Assembly: GCA_025617745.1 (NCBI GenBank)
Contig: CM046871.1
Location: 35,622,722-35,686,721 of the forward strand
Source: Heliocidaris erythrogramma
Lineage: Eukaryota > Echinodermata > Echinoidea > Camarodonta > Echinometridae
Direction: 5' to 3'
DNA: 64,000 nt
Shown here: in pieces, positions 34,217-64,000 of the stretch
Layout of the letters: each line of letters opens with the position of its first letter
Position numbering within the stretch: position 1 is the first letter of the stretch
Translations under genes and position numbers: made by a program
Notes under the pieces: model-generated
Told to the model about the DNA's origin: nothing
The model's database searches: none
What the model saw: the letters and a program-made list of their open reading frames with translations, nothing else

Positions 34217-35460
34217 ATGAATTATAATTCAGGTCGGGTGTCAAGAGGCCCTCGGCGCAAGCGCCTCGGTTTTTCTGGCGAGCGAAGCGAGCCAGAAATT
34301 TTGCCTCCATATCGCCAAGGATTTCAACAGCGCCAGGGCCTCGACAAGAGGCTAGGCCCGTGCAAGGTACTAGTACATCAATCATGGAAAGCAAGCCCCG
34401 CAGATACCGTTGTGATTGGTCGATAATCCTCGGTAGGCGTGTTTAAGGATACGAATGTCAACTCGTGAATAATTCATATGGGACGATGGAAACCCAGGTT
34501 CCAAAAGGCCTCGCGACTAAAGTCGCTCGATGGCGCGTTCACCAGGGCCGTGTTGATTCTTTTCGTCGCCGGCTAGTCTCATCTCAGGCACAGCATGACG
34601 AGGAAAATAGCCAAGTCACGAGGCCTTGTCAAAAGGCTAGGCTATACCTGAAGATGAGATTAATTTCTTTCAAAAGTTGAACCTTTGCAAATGCTGTTTT
34701 ATACACTTTATCCTACATTGGGGGCGCAATATTTAGCAGGGGTCATATGAAACATACATGATATAGCGGGCAAAGCAATTACATCTTTATTTTTTTTTCA
34801 AATTTTGAACCCTTTAAGCTATTTTAGAACTATATATCCCTACTGGGGGGGGGGGGGCGAAATTACGAGATCCTGAAAGATAATAATTATGCGAGGGAGC
34901 AAAGCGACCGAGCTGTCGAAAATTTTCGCATTTCAAACCTTCAAAAAATAGATTTCTAGTGCATTATAAACCCTGTGGATTTTGAGGTGCGCAATCCGTA
35001 TAATTTATAAAGATTATGATTTTTTTTTGTCCTCCCCCTCCCCTAGATACGCCACTGAGCGAAGCGACCGAGCGGGGGAGGGTGTGGGAGGGGGTATCCC
35101 CCTCCCACAACGGGGAAAATCTGTCTCTAAAACTTCCATTTTAGAGCATCCCAAAATGGTTTTTTAATGAATAGAAGGAATGCACGGATCTACGCTAATG
35201 GAAGAACCCCTCAATTGAGAATGACATGTGCGAGCGAACGAATTTTCTGCCATATTTTCGCATTGAAATTATGGCATTTCTTAATTCCTTACTTCTAATA
35301 ATGTGATGGTATTTCAAGGTCAAACATAATGAGTTTGGATAATTATTAGTTTTAAGTTAATGTATCATAATTATTCATTTTATCCAAAAATATTGGGGGG
35401 ATGATAATACAGGCCATCCCACCTCAAATTTATTTTGGGGGATCGACACCCATGGGGGGC
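34217..35460. other. Intergenic, CpG-palindrome rich, no gene
   Basis: No coding region was recognised. Short palindromes built on GAGCGAAGCGA or GCGCGAAGCGCG occur repeatedly (around 34283, 34908, 35060) together with G runs, in the approach to the array at 35500. Confidence 0.5.
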
Positions 35461-35499
35461 CAGACGTGAAGGATCCAACCGCATAGCCAGGATTTCATT

Positions 35500-36590
35500 T
35501 TAGGGGGCGTGCTCCCCAGGGGGTGGGTGCAGGGAGGGGGAAGTTTCCCCCTTCCCGCGCGAAGCGCGAAAGTTCTGACGTTTTAGAAACTTTGAGAGAA
35601 AGATAACGGCTTGTAGCAACGTTTTAGGCGGAAAGTTATAGTTCGACGTACCGACTGCTTTTCAATTACTTGGACGAAATATTGCACTTTATGTAACAGG
35701 GGTAGGTGCAGGAATGTGGGAGTCCCCCCCCCCCCCCCCTCCCCTCCCGCGCGAAGCGCGCGAAAGCTCTACGTTTTACAGGAAATTTGAGAGACAGATA
35801 ACGGCTTGTAATAATTTTGTTTAGGCGGAAAGTTAGTTTGACGCCCTGGCTGCTTTTCAGTTATTTTGGACGCAATACTGCATTGTATGTAACAGGGGTG
35901 GGTGGGGGGAGTTTCCCCCTTCCCGCGCGAAGCGCGAAAGCTCTGACGTTTTAGCAAATTTGAGAGAAAGATAAACGGCTCGTAGCAAACAATTTTTTTT
36001 GGCGGAAAGTTATAGTTCGAAGCTCTGACTGCTTTTCAGTTATTTGGACGTAATATTGCACTGCATGTAACAGGGGTGGGTGCAGGGAGAGGGAGTTTCC
36101 CCCCTTCCGCGCGAAGCGCGAAAGCTCTTACGTTTTACAGCAAATTTGAGAGAAAGATAACGGCTCGTAACACTTTTTTTAAGCGGAAAGTTAGCTTGAC
36201 GCCCTGGCTGCTGCTTTTCAGTTATTTTGGGCGTAATACTGCACTGTAACAGGGATGGGTGCAAGGAGGGGGAGTTTCCCCCTTCCCGCGTGAAGGGCGA
36301 AAGCTCTGACGTTTTAGCAAATTTGAGAGAAAGAAAACGGCTAGTAGCTAGTATTTTTTAGGCGGAAAGTTATAGTTCAACGCCTGGACTGCTTTTCAAT
36401 TATATGGACTCAACATTTCACTGTATGTCATACAAAGAAAAAAAAACATTTCACTGCATGTAACAGTGGGTGCAGGGAGAGGAGAGTTATTTCCCCATCC
36501 CGCGCGAAGCGCGAAAACTTTGCCGTTTTGGCAAATTTTGAGAGAAAGATAACGGCTTGTAGCGCCTATTTCGGCCTTTTTCTCTCTCTT
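35500..36590. repeat. Tandem array, six units of about 185 bp
   Basis: The word GAAGCGCG or a variant recurs at 35561, 35753, 35929, 36113, 36292 and 36506 (spacings 192, 176, 184, 179 and 214). Each unit includes CGCGCGAAGCGCGAAAG, GAGAGAAAGATAACGGCT, GGCGGAAAGTTA, CTGCTTTTCA, and TGTAACAGGGGTGGGTG. The last unit carries a small insertion near 36425. Confidence 0.9.
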
Positions 36591-37574
36591 TCCCCGCTTT
36601 TTCGCTCTTTTTTTTTTTTTTTTAGTGGCTGAATAGGGGGGGGGGGCATGGCCCCCTTGTGCCCCCTGTCTACGCCAGTGTACAATAATGAGTATCAATC
36701 GACAAAGTAGGGACAGATTTTCACAAGAATAATTGATACAAGATTCTTCCAAATAAATCTCGAAAATCTCCCACTCGCTACCCTCCCTTTATTCTGCACA
36801 AGCTGACGTTAATATTACACCACCTATGCCTCGATTATGAAATAGATTGTCTTACAATATTTTAGCAACTCCAAAAGTCCTTTAACAAGAATCATGGGGG
36901 GTGTGATGGCTGGTATATAGACCCCCGCCCCTCTTCTCGATCTCAGATCTACTTCGCCCCTTCCGATTTCGAAGTCTGTTGCCCCATTCACCACCGCTCA
37001 ACAAGGTAGATAATAATGTTGATTATCAGTTCAAAGTCCATATTTATTTTACTCATTTCCTGTACACTACTGTATAGTTCAGAACATAGAATAATATCCC
37101 CAGGTGTTTGATCATAGGCCATTCGGTCAAATAATTTTTTTTTTAAATTTCTTACGATCATTTCCTTTCTCTATGGAGTTTGCAGTTGTCGAAAACAGGT
37201 ATTAGGACTGCGTGCCTATTTTTGATTAAAAACATCATTCTCATGTTTCATTGTATATCTTGCAAAGAGTCATCGATAAATCAGATCAGCATGCAGTACC
37301 GTAATCTTTTGAACTGATTGATAAGAAAAGAACACAGAGTGTGACCCTGTAATCAGAGCGATTCGAATAACAATGGATGGTGAGATTCATCATAGTTAGA
37401 CCGACCCCAATACTCCAAATGTAAATATTCCAATTTTGGGTGTAAGACCATTCCCTAGTTTTCCTCGCATGCCGCTTGAATCTATTTCTTACATCTTCCA
37501 ACAAACTGGACAGTTCGGTTGATTGGACCAGCCTCTATATTGATTTCATCTGTACTCTTCAGCGTCTTTGCAAA

Positions 37575-40026
37575 ATGGCTCAAAGTATTGGAACTAATTT
37601 TTTTCGGCTTCCTCGTCTTATCGTGATGATAGTGGTTATTGTAGGGCTGTCAGTCCTTCCGGTAAGTTTAAACAATTAGGCCATTTAACACCATTATATC
37701 GTGTTAGGGCGTAATGAGATCTATTCAATATATTCAGTCCATGCATGTACTACGAGTTATTCTGTGCATATTATTTGAACTTTTCTTTGTTTTCTACCTG
37801 CCATCATTTTTCTCGATTGAGTATCGATGCTTTTATTTTGCTTAAAAAACAGATATAAACAAAAATGACGAGATCCTTCAAATATAGATGTTTATTTCTT
37901 TATAGAGCAACCCATGAGCATCGATTCTTGTTTATGGTATATTTTTTTACATTTTCAAAAAGTTAAAGTATCATTAAAAAAAAAATGTTTTATGGAAATC
38001 AGATGAATCGAACTAATAAATATCATATGCATAATATGATCATCTTCTCTTCTTTACATCCAGATATGTCTGTATATACCGGAGAAGATACCCTATGATG
38101 CATTAGGTCCACTGGGGAGAGTTCTTACCTACCTCGCTTATGACATTCCAGGAATAGTTAAAATAGCGTGAGTATAATTATCTTTACTTTATATTACTTT
38201 ACTTTAATCCCACGATGATATAGGACGAATGCCTGTTCATCGATCGTAGCTTGTTGTATCATGTGATTATACATTTTCCGTAACATGTCATACGAAGTCG
38301 AATATGTGTGGGAAAGGACAAAAATGTGTGGAAGATATTGACTCATACAGCCTATACTGGCTCGTAAACGAGATCATAGTTTTTAGACCAGTATTTATCC
38401 AGTCTATTCTTGAAGCAGTTTACAGAAGTTGCTGAGATAACATATTCAGGGAGACTATTCAACAAATCCACAATTCTGTTTTGCTGAAAAAATGTTTCCT
38501 CAAATCATATCTAATATTTATTAGTTATTGCATATGACATTTATCATATACATTCTTCTATTTCTATCACTGCATTAACAGGAACTGTAATATCATCAAA
38601 ATGAAATATATGAATAAACATACCCATACATGTATATTGTATTACGAAGTTATATTGTATTACACAATAGTCAGAATTCAAGATTCAAATCATGTTCTCT
38701 TTCATTTCCATCGGCGTTACATGGAAACTTAAATGTAAACATTACATGATGTCTATACGCTAACGCCAAGGGACAGAATGGCATAGGGGTCAGGGTATAA
38801 TTAAATCCCTTATAACTCTTCTAATTCAGGAATGAGCGGATTTGTATTCTTTAGCTTATTTGTTACTCTGCTACGTAAAACAAAACCCAAGCTTGAAATA
38901 AATCCTTACACGAAAATAATTACGACAACAATTATTTGGTATTTTCTCTTTTTTTTCAGATGGTATGTTACACTTGTAGTGCATCTACTAGAGGCTATAT
39001 ATGCTTTTGTCTTAGCTGGGTAAGTGCAAATATTATAATATATTACATAACTTTGAAGTCCTATCAATGGCCTGCATGTTGGTATTTATCGCAAAAATAT
39101 ATTTGCCAAGTATCGGGTCATATAAGACCTATATGCTGTATGCGGGGTGTGTACTATAGCTAAGTGGTATACATAGAAATTTTGACTCTGAATGCTAAAA
39201 AATAGCGAAAAAAAGTGGTAAAAAAAAAGAGGTGAAAATCAAACCTACTAAAGGCATGCAAAATCGCAGTATAGCTGTGGATGTATTTGTGAACATTGAT
39301 GGTTAAGACCCTTTGTAGGATTCAAACTAATTTGTAAAATGTTAATTATTAGTTTTTAGTTAGAGGTGGTGTCCCAGGTCTCCCGCGTCCCAGTTCACCC
39401 CGTTCTCCCCTACCCCTGGCAGATCTAGGGGGTAGAGGTTTCGTTATTTTTTTTCTTCTGATAATGAATAAATATACCCTGTGATGAGTTAAATAAGACA
39501 TCATGTCAACGTCGTGTAATATTTTGTCTTTATCCATGCTTATATGATATAGTATCATCCTCCCTGTCTCCTTCTGTCTTCTTTTTCATGTCTCTTTCTT
39601 CATCTCTCTCTCTCTCTCTCTCCGTATGTCTGTCTCTATTTCCAAATATCTTTACCATTTTTAATCTCTTTCCCTCTCCATCAACCTTATATTTATGTTT
39701 TGTATTGCGTGTATCCTACTTTATATGAATTGTATATTTCTCTTTTGTTGGAAATGAAAAAAATAAAAACTGAAACTGAAACTGAAACCTCTCTGTCTCT
39801 CTTAGTTTCTTCTCTGCTCCTCTCTCAGTTTATATGTCCCCTGCTCCTTATTTTTTCTATGTAACGTAATATTTTTTAATTTCTCAATAATTTTCTCCAA
39901 TCCAGAAAAATAGGTGTTGAAGGTTTTGCCCGGATTGCCTGGTTTATCTCTACTCTCTTTTTCGGATTCACATCACTCTCTGTACTACAAGCTGCCAAAG
40001 AAAAGCCCTCCAAACATCGAGTGTGA
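37575..40026 (+). CDS. TMEM254: TMEM254-like membrane protein, complete, 4 exons
   Basis: Exons 37575-37661, 38064-38167, 38960-39019 and 39906-40026 give 372 nt, or 123 residues, the same length as human TMEM254. The N-terminus has a hydrophobic segment (LIVMIVVIVGLSVLP). It is followed by the conserved IPYDALGPLGRVLTYL block, a second hydrophobic segment (WYVTLVVHLLEAIYAFVLAG), and a third, IAWFISTLFFGFTSLSVL, before a short basic tail ending KHRV. The order matches human IPYQNLGPLG, WLIHVGESLYAIVL and LQTFFFGIASLTIL. Splice phases agree (0, 2, 2). The molecular role of this family is not known. An AATAAA at 40231 fits its 3' end. Confidence 0.87.
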
Positions 40027-40230
40027 CGATCCCCCCCCCCCCTCAAAAATATAAATATAAATAAAGAGACCCCGATGGTGGTGATCAAGTTAACCAGTTC
40101 GTACAGTTAATCATTGGCGTATCCATATTGATCATTTTCAACAAGCCTTCTTGTGCTTTTCGTGATCCCGCCACTATTATTTATCACAATGAATTGTCAA
40201 TTACTTTTGTAATGTGTTTTATAAAGTGGA

Positions 40231-40236
40231 AATAAA
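40231..40236 (+). terminator. Candidate poly(A) signal of the TMEM254-like gene
   Basis: AATAAA 205 nt after the stop, followed by a GAATTGAATTGAATT run. An earlier AATAAA at about 40058 is an alternative. Confidence 0.4.
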
Positions 40237-40259
40237 TTTGAATTGAATTGAATTTAAAG

Positions 40260-41490
40260 GAGAATTAACCCCAGAATATAAATTTACTTATGTTCAAAGG
40301 TGTAATATATTCTTAACCATTGGCCTGTATCACTTTAGAAATGAAATATCAGAAAAGGGTTTAAATCAAGACATTCTCGCACACGGTATCATCTGCTAAC
40401 ACTTTACATGGGGGATACCATTTTCTTGATGATATGGAGTTGTACATGAACCATTGCAAACCGTTCCAGTCAAGAAGATATTTTTAATCCTAGAGCTAAA
40501 TTGCTTCTCTTCATTACAAAAATCCCCATATATGATGGAAAATATATAACAGGTGTATACATATACTCTACAATTTGAAATTCATAGATTTCTTTTTAAA
40601 TTCTCTCGTTTGCTAAATAGAAATCGATTAATATATTGAAAAACAGGGGCGGAATCCGCCCCTCTTGTCCTGCCGTATACCCACTACAAGCTTTTTTGTG
40701 GGCTGGCAAACGGTAGACGTTATGCTTATGTTGGATACGCCCACTGGCAACCAATGTTCACTGTGTGTGGATTGATAGTCTATGTGTGAATACAATTAGA
40801 CATTAGTAACATGTTATTACATTCCAACGGTGAATATTCTAACTAGCAATATAATATGCCGTTTTTACGAAATTAGAATTCATATGTAATTTAAATGGAG
40901 TTCATCTTGAAAAACTTGCGTGTAGTCACATGTCTATATCGCAAATATTGTGATTATATAAGTTTATATACTAATGTATGCCAATGCTATAACAATGTTT
41001 ATTATAATCAGTTTGTGAAATAAACGTGGTTAGGTATTGTCAGACTAGCTCCTTGTGCTTTTTCTTTGAAACAAATATTTCATATGTAATATTCCAGAAT
41101 ACCATAGTATTCATAAAATTAAATAAAAAACATTTTCAGAGAATGTTCTTTTGCCGCTCCGATAATCGACTCGATGATTCGGCAAAGACTTGACTCGGTC
41201 TCAAATCGCAAATGAGTCGGTACCATTTATCACGTCAAACGGTCTCGATTCATGTTCGTATGATGGAGTGTACAGTGTAGTTAGAGAACTCCGTATCAAA
41301 TTCTCCAGAATATCAATACATGTATTGTGAAAACATTGGATGGAATAAATGGATAAAAGCCCCAAATCGCAGAGATAAATAATTGCAAGGAATCACCATG
41401 TAGATGTCCCTTCGTATTGATAATAACATAATGGTATAGGGAAGAAGTCTCCACGTGTTAAACTTAATGCGAAAAACGAACTAAAAACAC
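40260..41490. other. Intergenic, nothing recognised
   Basis: AT-rich sequence without coding similarity. A single TTAAAGGAGAATTAACCCC at about 40254 looks like one end of a TTAA-type foldback element, but no partner end was found. Confidence 0.4.
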
Positions 41491-41493
41491 ATA

Positions 41494-43165
41494 CACTGTT
41501 GGTTATAATGGTAGCATAATTTTTTTTCTACCTTTCGTACAACAATACGAGTCATTTATATTTATATCTTCACCGATTTTATTGATAAATCTGTTCTCAA
41601 CATATGAAATAAAAAATATAAGACAAAAATTAATTCATACAAACTTTATACACTGGTTTAAACCACTTTTGACAAACACAATCATCCAGCCATTCTATTC
41701 CTTGAAAAAATGTATCGTTTTTGGTAAATGTTTAACCATGATAATTTTATCGTGAAAAATAAAATCTTGGGATCTTTTGATGATTGAAGGGAAGTGTTCC
41801 TCTTTTTAATCTTGTTGGGTCATTTAGTACCTGGTATGGCCACCTCTGGCACGCACCAGTGCCTCCACACGCCGTGGCATACTGTCCACAAGGTTGTTGA
41901 TGGTGTTCAAGGACAGTGCATCCCACTCTTCGGTCAGTGCCTGGGCTAACTCCTGCACATTTTGAGGATGATTGTTTCTCTCATTGATGGCACGGCCCAA
42001 TGCATCCCAGGCGTGCTCAATGGGGGTTCATGTCGGGGGAACAGGCAGGCCAAGGCATCTGCTGCACGTCCTCTGCGTCAAGGAATTCCCTCACCAGACG
42101 TGCCCTATATGATCGAGCGTTGTCGTCTTGGAGCTGAAAGTTATTGCCATATACTCTTCTCGCGTATGGAAGACAATGGCGTTCCAGGATATCGCGGTAC
42201 ACGACGTCGTTGACATATCCTTCAGGTGCTGCCAGTGGCGTTTTTCCGCCATAATGTATTCCGACCCATACCATCACTCAGCCTCCACCTGCTTGATTGG
42301 TTTCCTGGACACAGTCATTACGGAAGTTCTCGCCCCACAATCGTCGAACCCTCTGCCTCCCATCGGTGCGGTCAAGGATGTACCGGCTTTCATCAGTGAA
42401 GATTACATGGCGCCAGTGACCAAGCTGCCATCTCCTGTGCCTCCTAGCCCACTGGAGTCGAGCAACCCGGTGGCGAACAGTGAGACGTGGAACCTTGGTC
42501 ATTCGCCGAGCTCTGTAGCCATGTTGGACAAGTCTCCTGTTTACGGTTTCCCGTGAAACGTTCACTCCGAAGTGCCTCCTCCACAAGTGGCAAAGACGAC
42601 TCGCTGGCATTCTCCGGTTCCTACGGCACATGTTCAGCAGTTGACGGTCATCCCGTGCGGATGTTCTTCGTGGTCGACCTGTAGATCTCTCTGGACTCAA
42701 AGTACCCGCCTCTCGATGTCTTCTGAGGATGCGGCACACAGAACTCTGCGATAGTCCAAGAATATCTGCGATGTCGGCCTGTGTCCGTCCATTCCGTCGG
42801 AGTGCAAGGACCCTCTGACGAATTGCAAGTGCCGTTGGGCGAGGCATAGTGTAAGGAATCAATGTACCAAATTTGGTAGGAATTGATCAAGCTAACTCTG
42901 AAAACGGGCTGTTAACACACGTAGGCTTTCTCCACGAAATGGACAGCAAAACAACAGCAGAAAGGAGGCTCTGCTTTTCATAGCACCAAACATAAGATAG
43001 GCCACGTTATGGAATGTTTCACTTGACCGACTTTTACCTCGACAATACAAAATCATTATGTAATCAATGAACCTGGTCAATATTATCTATTTAGGCTTTT
43101 AAATATGATTAAATCAACGGATGACTATGAAAATAGGAATTATGCTAACATTATGACCAACAGTG
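41494..43165. mobile_element. Tc1/mariner transposon, complete with both ends, 1672 bp
   Basis: Terminal inverted repeats of 28 bp start CACTGTTGGT and agree at 26 of 28 positions. TA dinucleotides flank both ends (41492-41493 and 43166-43167), the Tc1/mariner target site. The transposase frame lies on the minus strand inside. The insertion is between the TMEM254-like and ABCC5-like genes. Confidence 0.92.
41824..42847 (-). pseudogene. Tc1/mariner DD34E transposase, inactivated
   Basis: The start MPRPTALAIRQRVLALRR leads into two helix-turn-helix segments (DIADILGLSQSSVCRILRRH, and VNRRLVQHGY). The catalytic domain has a first Asp in VIFTDESRY, a second in QDDNARSY, and a Glu 35 positions later in the IEHAWD block, giving DD34E. 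Two lesions are visible: an in-frame TGA at 42278-42280 where the family usually has a serine codon before VMVW, and a one-base expansion of a C run at 42022-42026, after which the frame shifts. Reading resumes to a natural stop after GHTRY. The protein would be about 340 residues if intact. Confidence 0.9.
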
Positions 43166-43222
43166 TATAAGACAATGGACAAATGTGAATTAAGAACGGA
43201 AATACCGTTCATATAAAATTGA

Positions 43223-43465
43223 CTGTGACTTTGAAAGCATCTACTGGTCAAGAAAGGTGAAAGAGTCTATATGGATAAAGAGGATTAATCCTACACTGAA
43301 CAGGGACTCGGGTTATTTATTGTCACCTATCTTCGGTCCAGTGATCGCAAGACAGTAGACAGCAGCTAGAAACAGTGTGACTGATCACTTGGCTTGAGAA
43401 AGCCAAGTGGACGAAAACTTGCTAACAAATTTTAAGGTTGGTAGAAGCTTAACTACAATTGTATA
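43223..43465 (+). mobile_element. Penelope-like retroelement 3' fragment, copy A
   Basis: An open stretch reads YWSRKVKESIWIKRINPTLN-RDSGY-LLSPIFGP, which resembles the end of the GIY-YIG endonuclease domain of Penelope-like elements. A TAG follows ARQ in this copy. Downstream is a perfect 10-bp hairpin (CACTTGGCTT, loop GAGA, AAGCCAAGTG). It is about 60 bp from the Tc1 element. A second copy is at 62420-62666. Confidence 0.65.
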
Positions 43466-43768
43466 AAATATGTAGTTTAATTTCTTTTTTATTCAATTTG
43501 AATCTTTCGTCTCACAACATTGACACAGATCTAAGGTATAAAAAGCACATGTACAAGATGAGCATACATATACATAAAAGAAAAGGGACCCAAAATATCA
43601 TGAATGGTATCGGAATGTATTACTTTCATAACTTTATGAGCTATAGGAAATATTTATAATGAACATAATCATATTCTAGAAATAACTAAAACATGAAAAC
43701 ATTAGCAAAAATAAAAACGACCGAAAAGAAAGATAGCAAAGGAGCCATGGAAAGAAAAAGAAAAAAAA

Positions 43769-43787
43769 TGGGGGGGGGGGGGGGGGA
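43769..43787. repeat. Poly-G run
   Basis: A homopolymer run of about 18 G. Runs like this recur through the window and are likely places for assembly length errors. Confidence 0.8.
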
Positions 43788-43930
43788 ATGAATGTGCGTA
43801 ATGAATACAGATCAATTAAACATTTAAATATGACTTCTTGCAATTAAAAGTAACTTTTAAAATTGACAATGCTATTGGCAGAATTCATCTCAGGTATGGC
43901 ATAGCATTGGTGCAGCAGTGGAGGGGGTAC

Positions 43931-44147
43931 AGGGTGTGTTTCACAAAGAGTTAAGTTTGACTAACAGTCGCACTTAAATTCCTAGTTGTGTGCGGTATAT
44001 GACATATCATCGCATTGGTCAGATCATGCTCAGGGGCCGCGCGCTTTTGGGTAATCTACCAACGAGATTACGCGTTTAATACCTTATGCGCATTGGCACT
44101 TACGCATGATTTTAAGTCAAACTGAACTCTTTGTGAAACAATCCCCA
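43931..44147. mobile_element. Foldback MITE, GTTTCACAAAGAGTT ends
   Basis: GTGTTTCACAAAGAGTTAAG and TGAACTCTTTGTGAAACAA are inverted, with GTCGCACTTAA / TTGGCACTTACGC subterminal words. No coding content. Confidence 0.75.
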
Positions 44148-44159
44148 GGAAGGGGGGAA

Positions 44160-45240
44160 GCTTACTTGATGGGTGAAATGTAAATTATTCAAAGCCACCG
44201 ATTGATGGGTAGAGTATGGGAAGTAGTGTCTCATCCCTTTTCGCGTTTCTTTTCTAAATTTTCTTTATTTCTCTTTTGATTGGGGGGGGGGGGGCAACAT
44301 TAGAGAGCTCCTCATTACCCTGTGTTAAAAACATAGGATGAATACGAAGTGATATGAACTGTCAAAATAAAGAATTTTAATTTAGTTATGCTAACTTTTA
44401 GTCATAATGTTCCCGCTGCTTTGTTAGATGTCTTAGTTGCATAAATTAACATTAATACAAAGACATTGTTGGAGAAATGTCTATCATGTAAATTATATAC
44501 TATTTTTATATAAAGATTGTAAAATTGGTTTATGTAATTGACAAACTTAACAGTTTTGAATAGTTCATCATGTAATGACAAAATTGAATAAATTATCAAA
44601 CAAGAATGAACATTGTAAGACTAACACAAAGAAATTATAACTTACATGAAAAAGATGGAATAATGCTCAATCTATGAATTTCTAAAAATCTAGCGTGTAA
44701 CAACATGAAACTTCTACGCAAACGGGCTTACGAATATACACATTTATTTACACGAATAACATTTAAAATTGAATATTTTAATTTGTCTTTTGTAAAAAAT
44801 ATATCCATATAAAACAAGGCTATTAAAAATTCGGATTTTGATTGCACTGCGAATACCCTGACACAGAAGATAACCTAATTTTATAGCCAATTTGCATTTG
44901 CCCAAATCATTCATATTTTCTTCTCCGTGATAAGGAATCCATTCTAAACAGTTTATTGTTGTATACGTATGAAGCAGATGTTCTGCAAGGGCTCCACCTG
45001 GACGTTGTGGCGTGCGCCTGTAATCCAACAGTGGAAGGTATAAACTGATTCAGGGGACCCAAGTTCGAGACTGAGTCACGTCTTTTGGATGGTGACGTTA
45101 AAGGTCGGTCCCCAGACGTTAAATAATCATTGATTGATTTGATTGATTGATACACGTCTGTAAAACCCAATTACACACACACACACACACACCACACCCC
45201 GAGAATTCTGATATTACTGGTGAAATTACCCACACTTCTG
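44160..45240. other. Intergenic, nothing recognised
   Basis: AT-rich, no coding similarity. A SINE-like GTTCGAGACTGAGTC lies near 45063 and an (AC)n run at 45172-45192. The G run at 44281 is another homopolymer. Confidence 0.4.
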
Positions 45241-45251
45241 GCAACTGCCAC

Positions 45252-45861
45252 TTAAAGGGTCCCCTGCAACCTAAATGCAAATTGATTCCTGTTGATGTGC
45301 AGGGATGCATACAACTTATATTTTGTTATTCAAACATCTAATTAGATATGTTTCATAAATTTTTAAAAATCATTTCTTAAACACGCTAAGCTCCACTCCT
45401 CAAAATGTGCCAGATCTCATTCTTGCAATGACATCATCATATGTATATTTGCCAGAGATGATCTGATCTAATAGACCATACAATGGCTACATATGAGTTG
45501 CTATGTCAGACATGTTGTAGCATCACCAGGAAAAGAATGGTATTGAGGAGGTATTGTTTGAAAGCATGCAATTCTATTGTGAGCATGTGTCGAGCTGGGG
45601 GAAGTTACATTCCACTGTCTATTGTAGAATGTTAGTGTAGCTGACTGATGATTGACAGATGATGTCAATGCAGGAATGAGATCTGGAGCATATTTTTAGG
45701 GTGGAGCTTAGGAGGTTGGGAAAAATATTTCAAAAAACATTTAAAAATCTATGAAACATATCAAGATGTTTGAATAACAGAATATTAATTGTATGCATCC
45801 CTGCACATCAACGGGAAAAAACATGCATTTGGGTTGCGTTTGGGTTGCAGGGGCGTTTTAA
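45252..45861. mobile_element. TTAA-flanked foldback element, 610 bp
   Basis: TTAAAGGGTCCCCTGCAACC at the left is mirrored by GGTTGCAGGGGCGTTTTAA at the right. The arms pair through GTGCAGGGATGCATA, ATGTTTCATA(A/G)ATTTTTAAA and the CATTCTTGCAATGACATCATC region. It ends about 300 bp downstream of the ABCC5-like stop. Confidence 0.75.
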
Positions 45862-46164
45862 TAATCGGGCAACTCATGGTAGCTTGGCGAAATTCGTGGT
45901 AATAATATGATTGCAGGGCCCTCAGGAAGAAGTACAGTATATAATACTGATGAGGCTACCCTGGGTTAACGAGACATATTATTATTATATATTTGGGAAG
46001 CAAGGTGGGTTATCTATGATACATTATTTTCTTAATAATTTATTTTACTGACAAAATTAAATTGTCATTATGATAAAGTCAAAAATTTAGGCTCTGGAAA
46101 TTTGATTTTCGAGCCAGAGCCGTCGACGCCTTGATACAATTTGGCCGGTTTTGTCGCGTCGACA

Positions 46165-64000
<17,836 letters not shown>

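Noticed and set aside
42128-42754. Plus-strand ORFs of up to 142 codons
   Set aside because: They are antisense shadows of the Tc1 transposase.
43459-44599. Short ORFs downstream of the Tc1 element
   Set aside because: AT-rich random frames of 60-70 codons without similarity or splice context.

Overview
This is a metazoan nuclear window: spliced genes with short exons (49-283 nt) and GT-AG introns, plus AT-rich DNA packed with foldback MITEs, tRNA-derived SINEs, microsatellites and homopolymer G/C runs. Protein matches are to animal families. The density of inverted-repeat elements with ends like CTGGGGAGCGTTTCATCAAG, and the SINE type, suggest a marine deuterostome, most likely a sea urchin or other echinoderm. 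That assignment is an inference and no species is called.

Layout. (1) 249-434 minus: a possible first coding exon of a gene running off the left edge, not securely identified. (2) 878-15694 minus: a complete 17-exon IFT80 gene (intraflagellar transport complex B, WD40 protein), 762 aa, whose first coding intron has the marks of a minor-spliceosome AT-AC (U12) intron. (3) 15.7-22.8 kb: intergenic or 5'-UTR intron DNA with several foldback elements and a possible IFT80 5' UTR exon. (4) 22861-29777 plus: a 9-exon homologue of human CXorf58, 390 aa, function unknown. (5) 29.8-37.5 kb: hairpins, a 3' fragment of a non-LTR retrotransposon interrupted by a copy of a CXorf58-like intron segment, a RecQ-like helicase scrap and a six-copy array of about 185 bp. 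(6) 37575-40026 plus: a complete 4-exon TMEM254 homologue, 123 aa. (7) 41494-43165: a whole Tc1/mariner DD34E transposon with a broken transposase, followed by a Penelope-like 3' fragment. (8) 46165 to beyond 64000, minus: 22 exons of an ABCC5-like (MRP5) exporter lacking only its N-terminal part, which lies past the right edge.

The genes do not form an operon or one pathway. IFT80 acts in cilia, CXorf58 and TMEM254 are poorly characterised, and ABCC5 is a plasma-membrane exporter of cyclic nucleotides and organic anions. IFT80 and the CXorf58-like gene are divergently arranged.

The most notable observations are the AT-AC intron of IFT80; an ABCC5-like exon whose 3' splice site is made by the terminal bases of a MITE and which also carries an apparent one-base frameshift; a nested mirror-image foldback in an IFT80 intron; a palindromic pair of tRNA-derived SINEs; and an inverted retroelement with a perfect 15-bp target-site duplication. 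I did not find an obvious new multi-gene system. Coordinates of splice junctions were worked out by hand.
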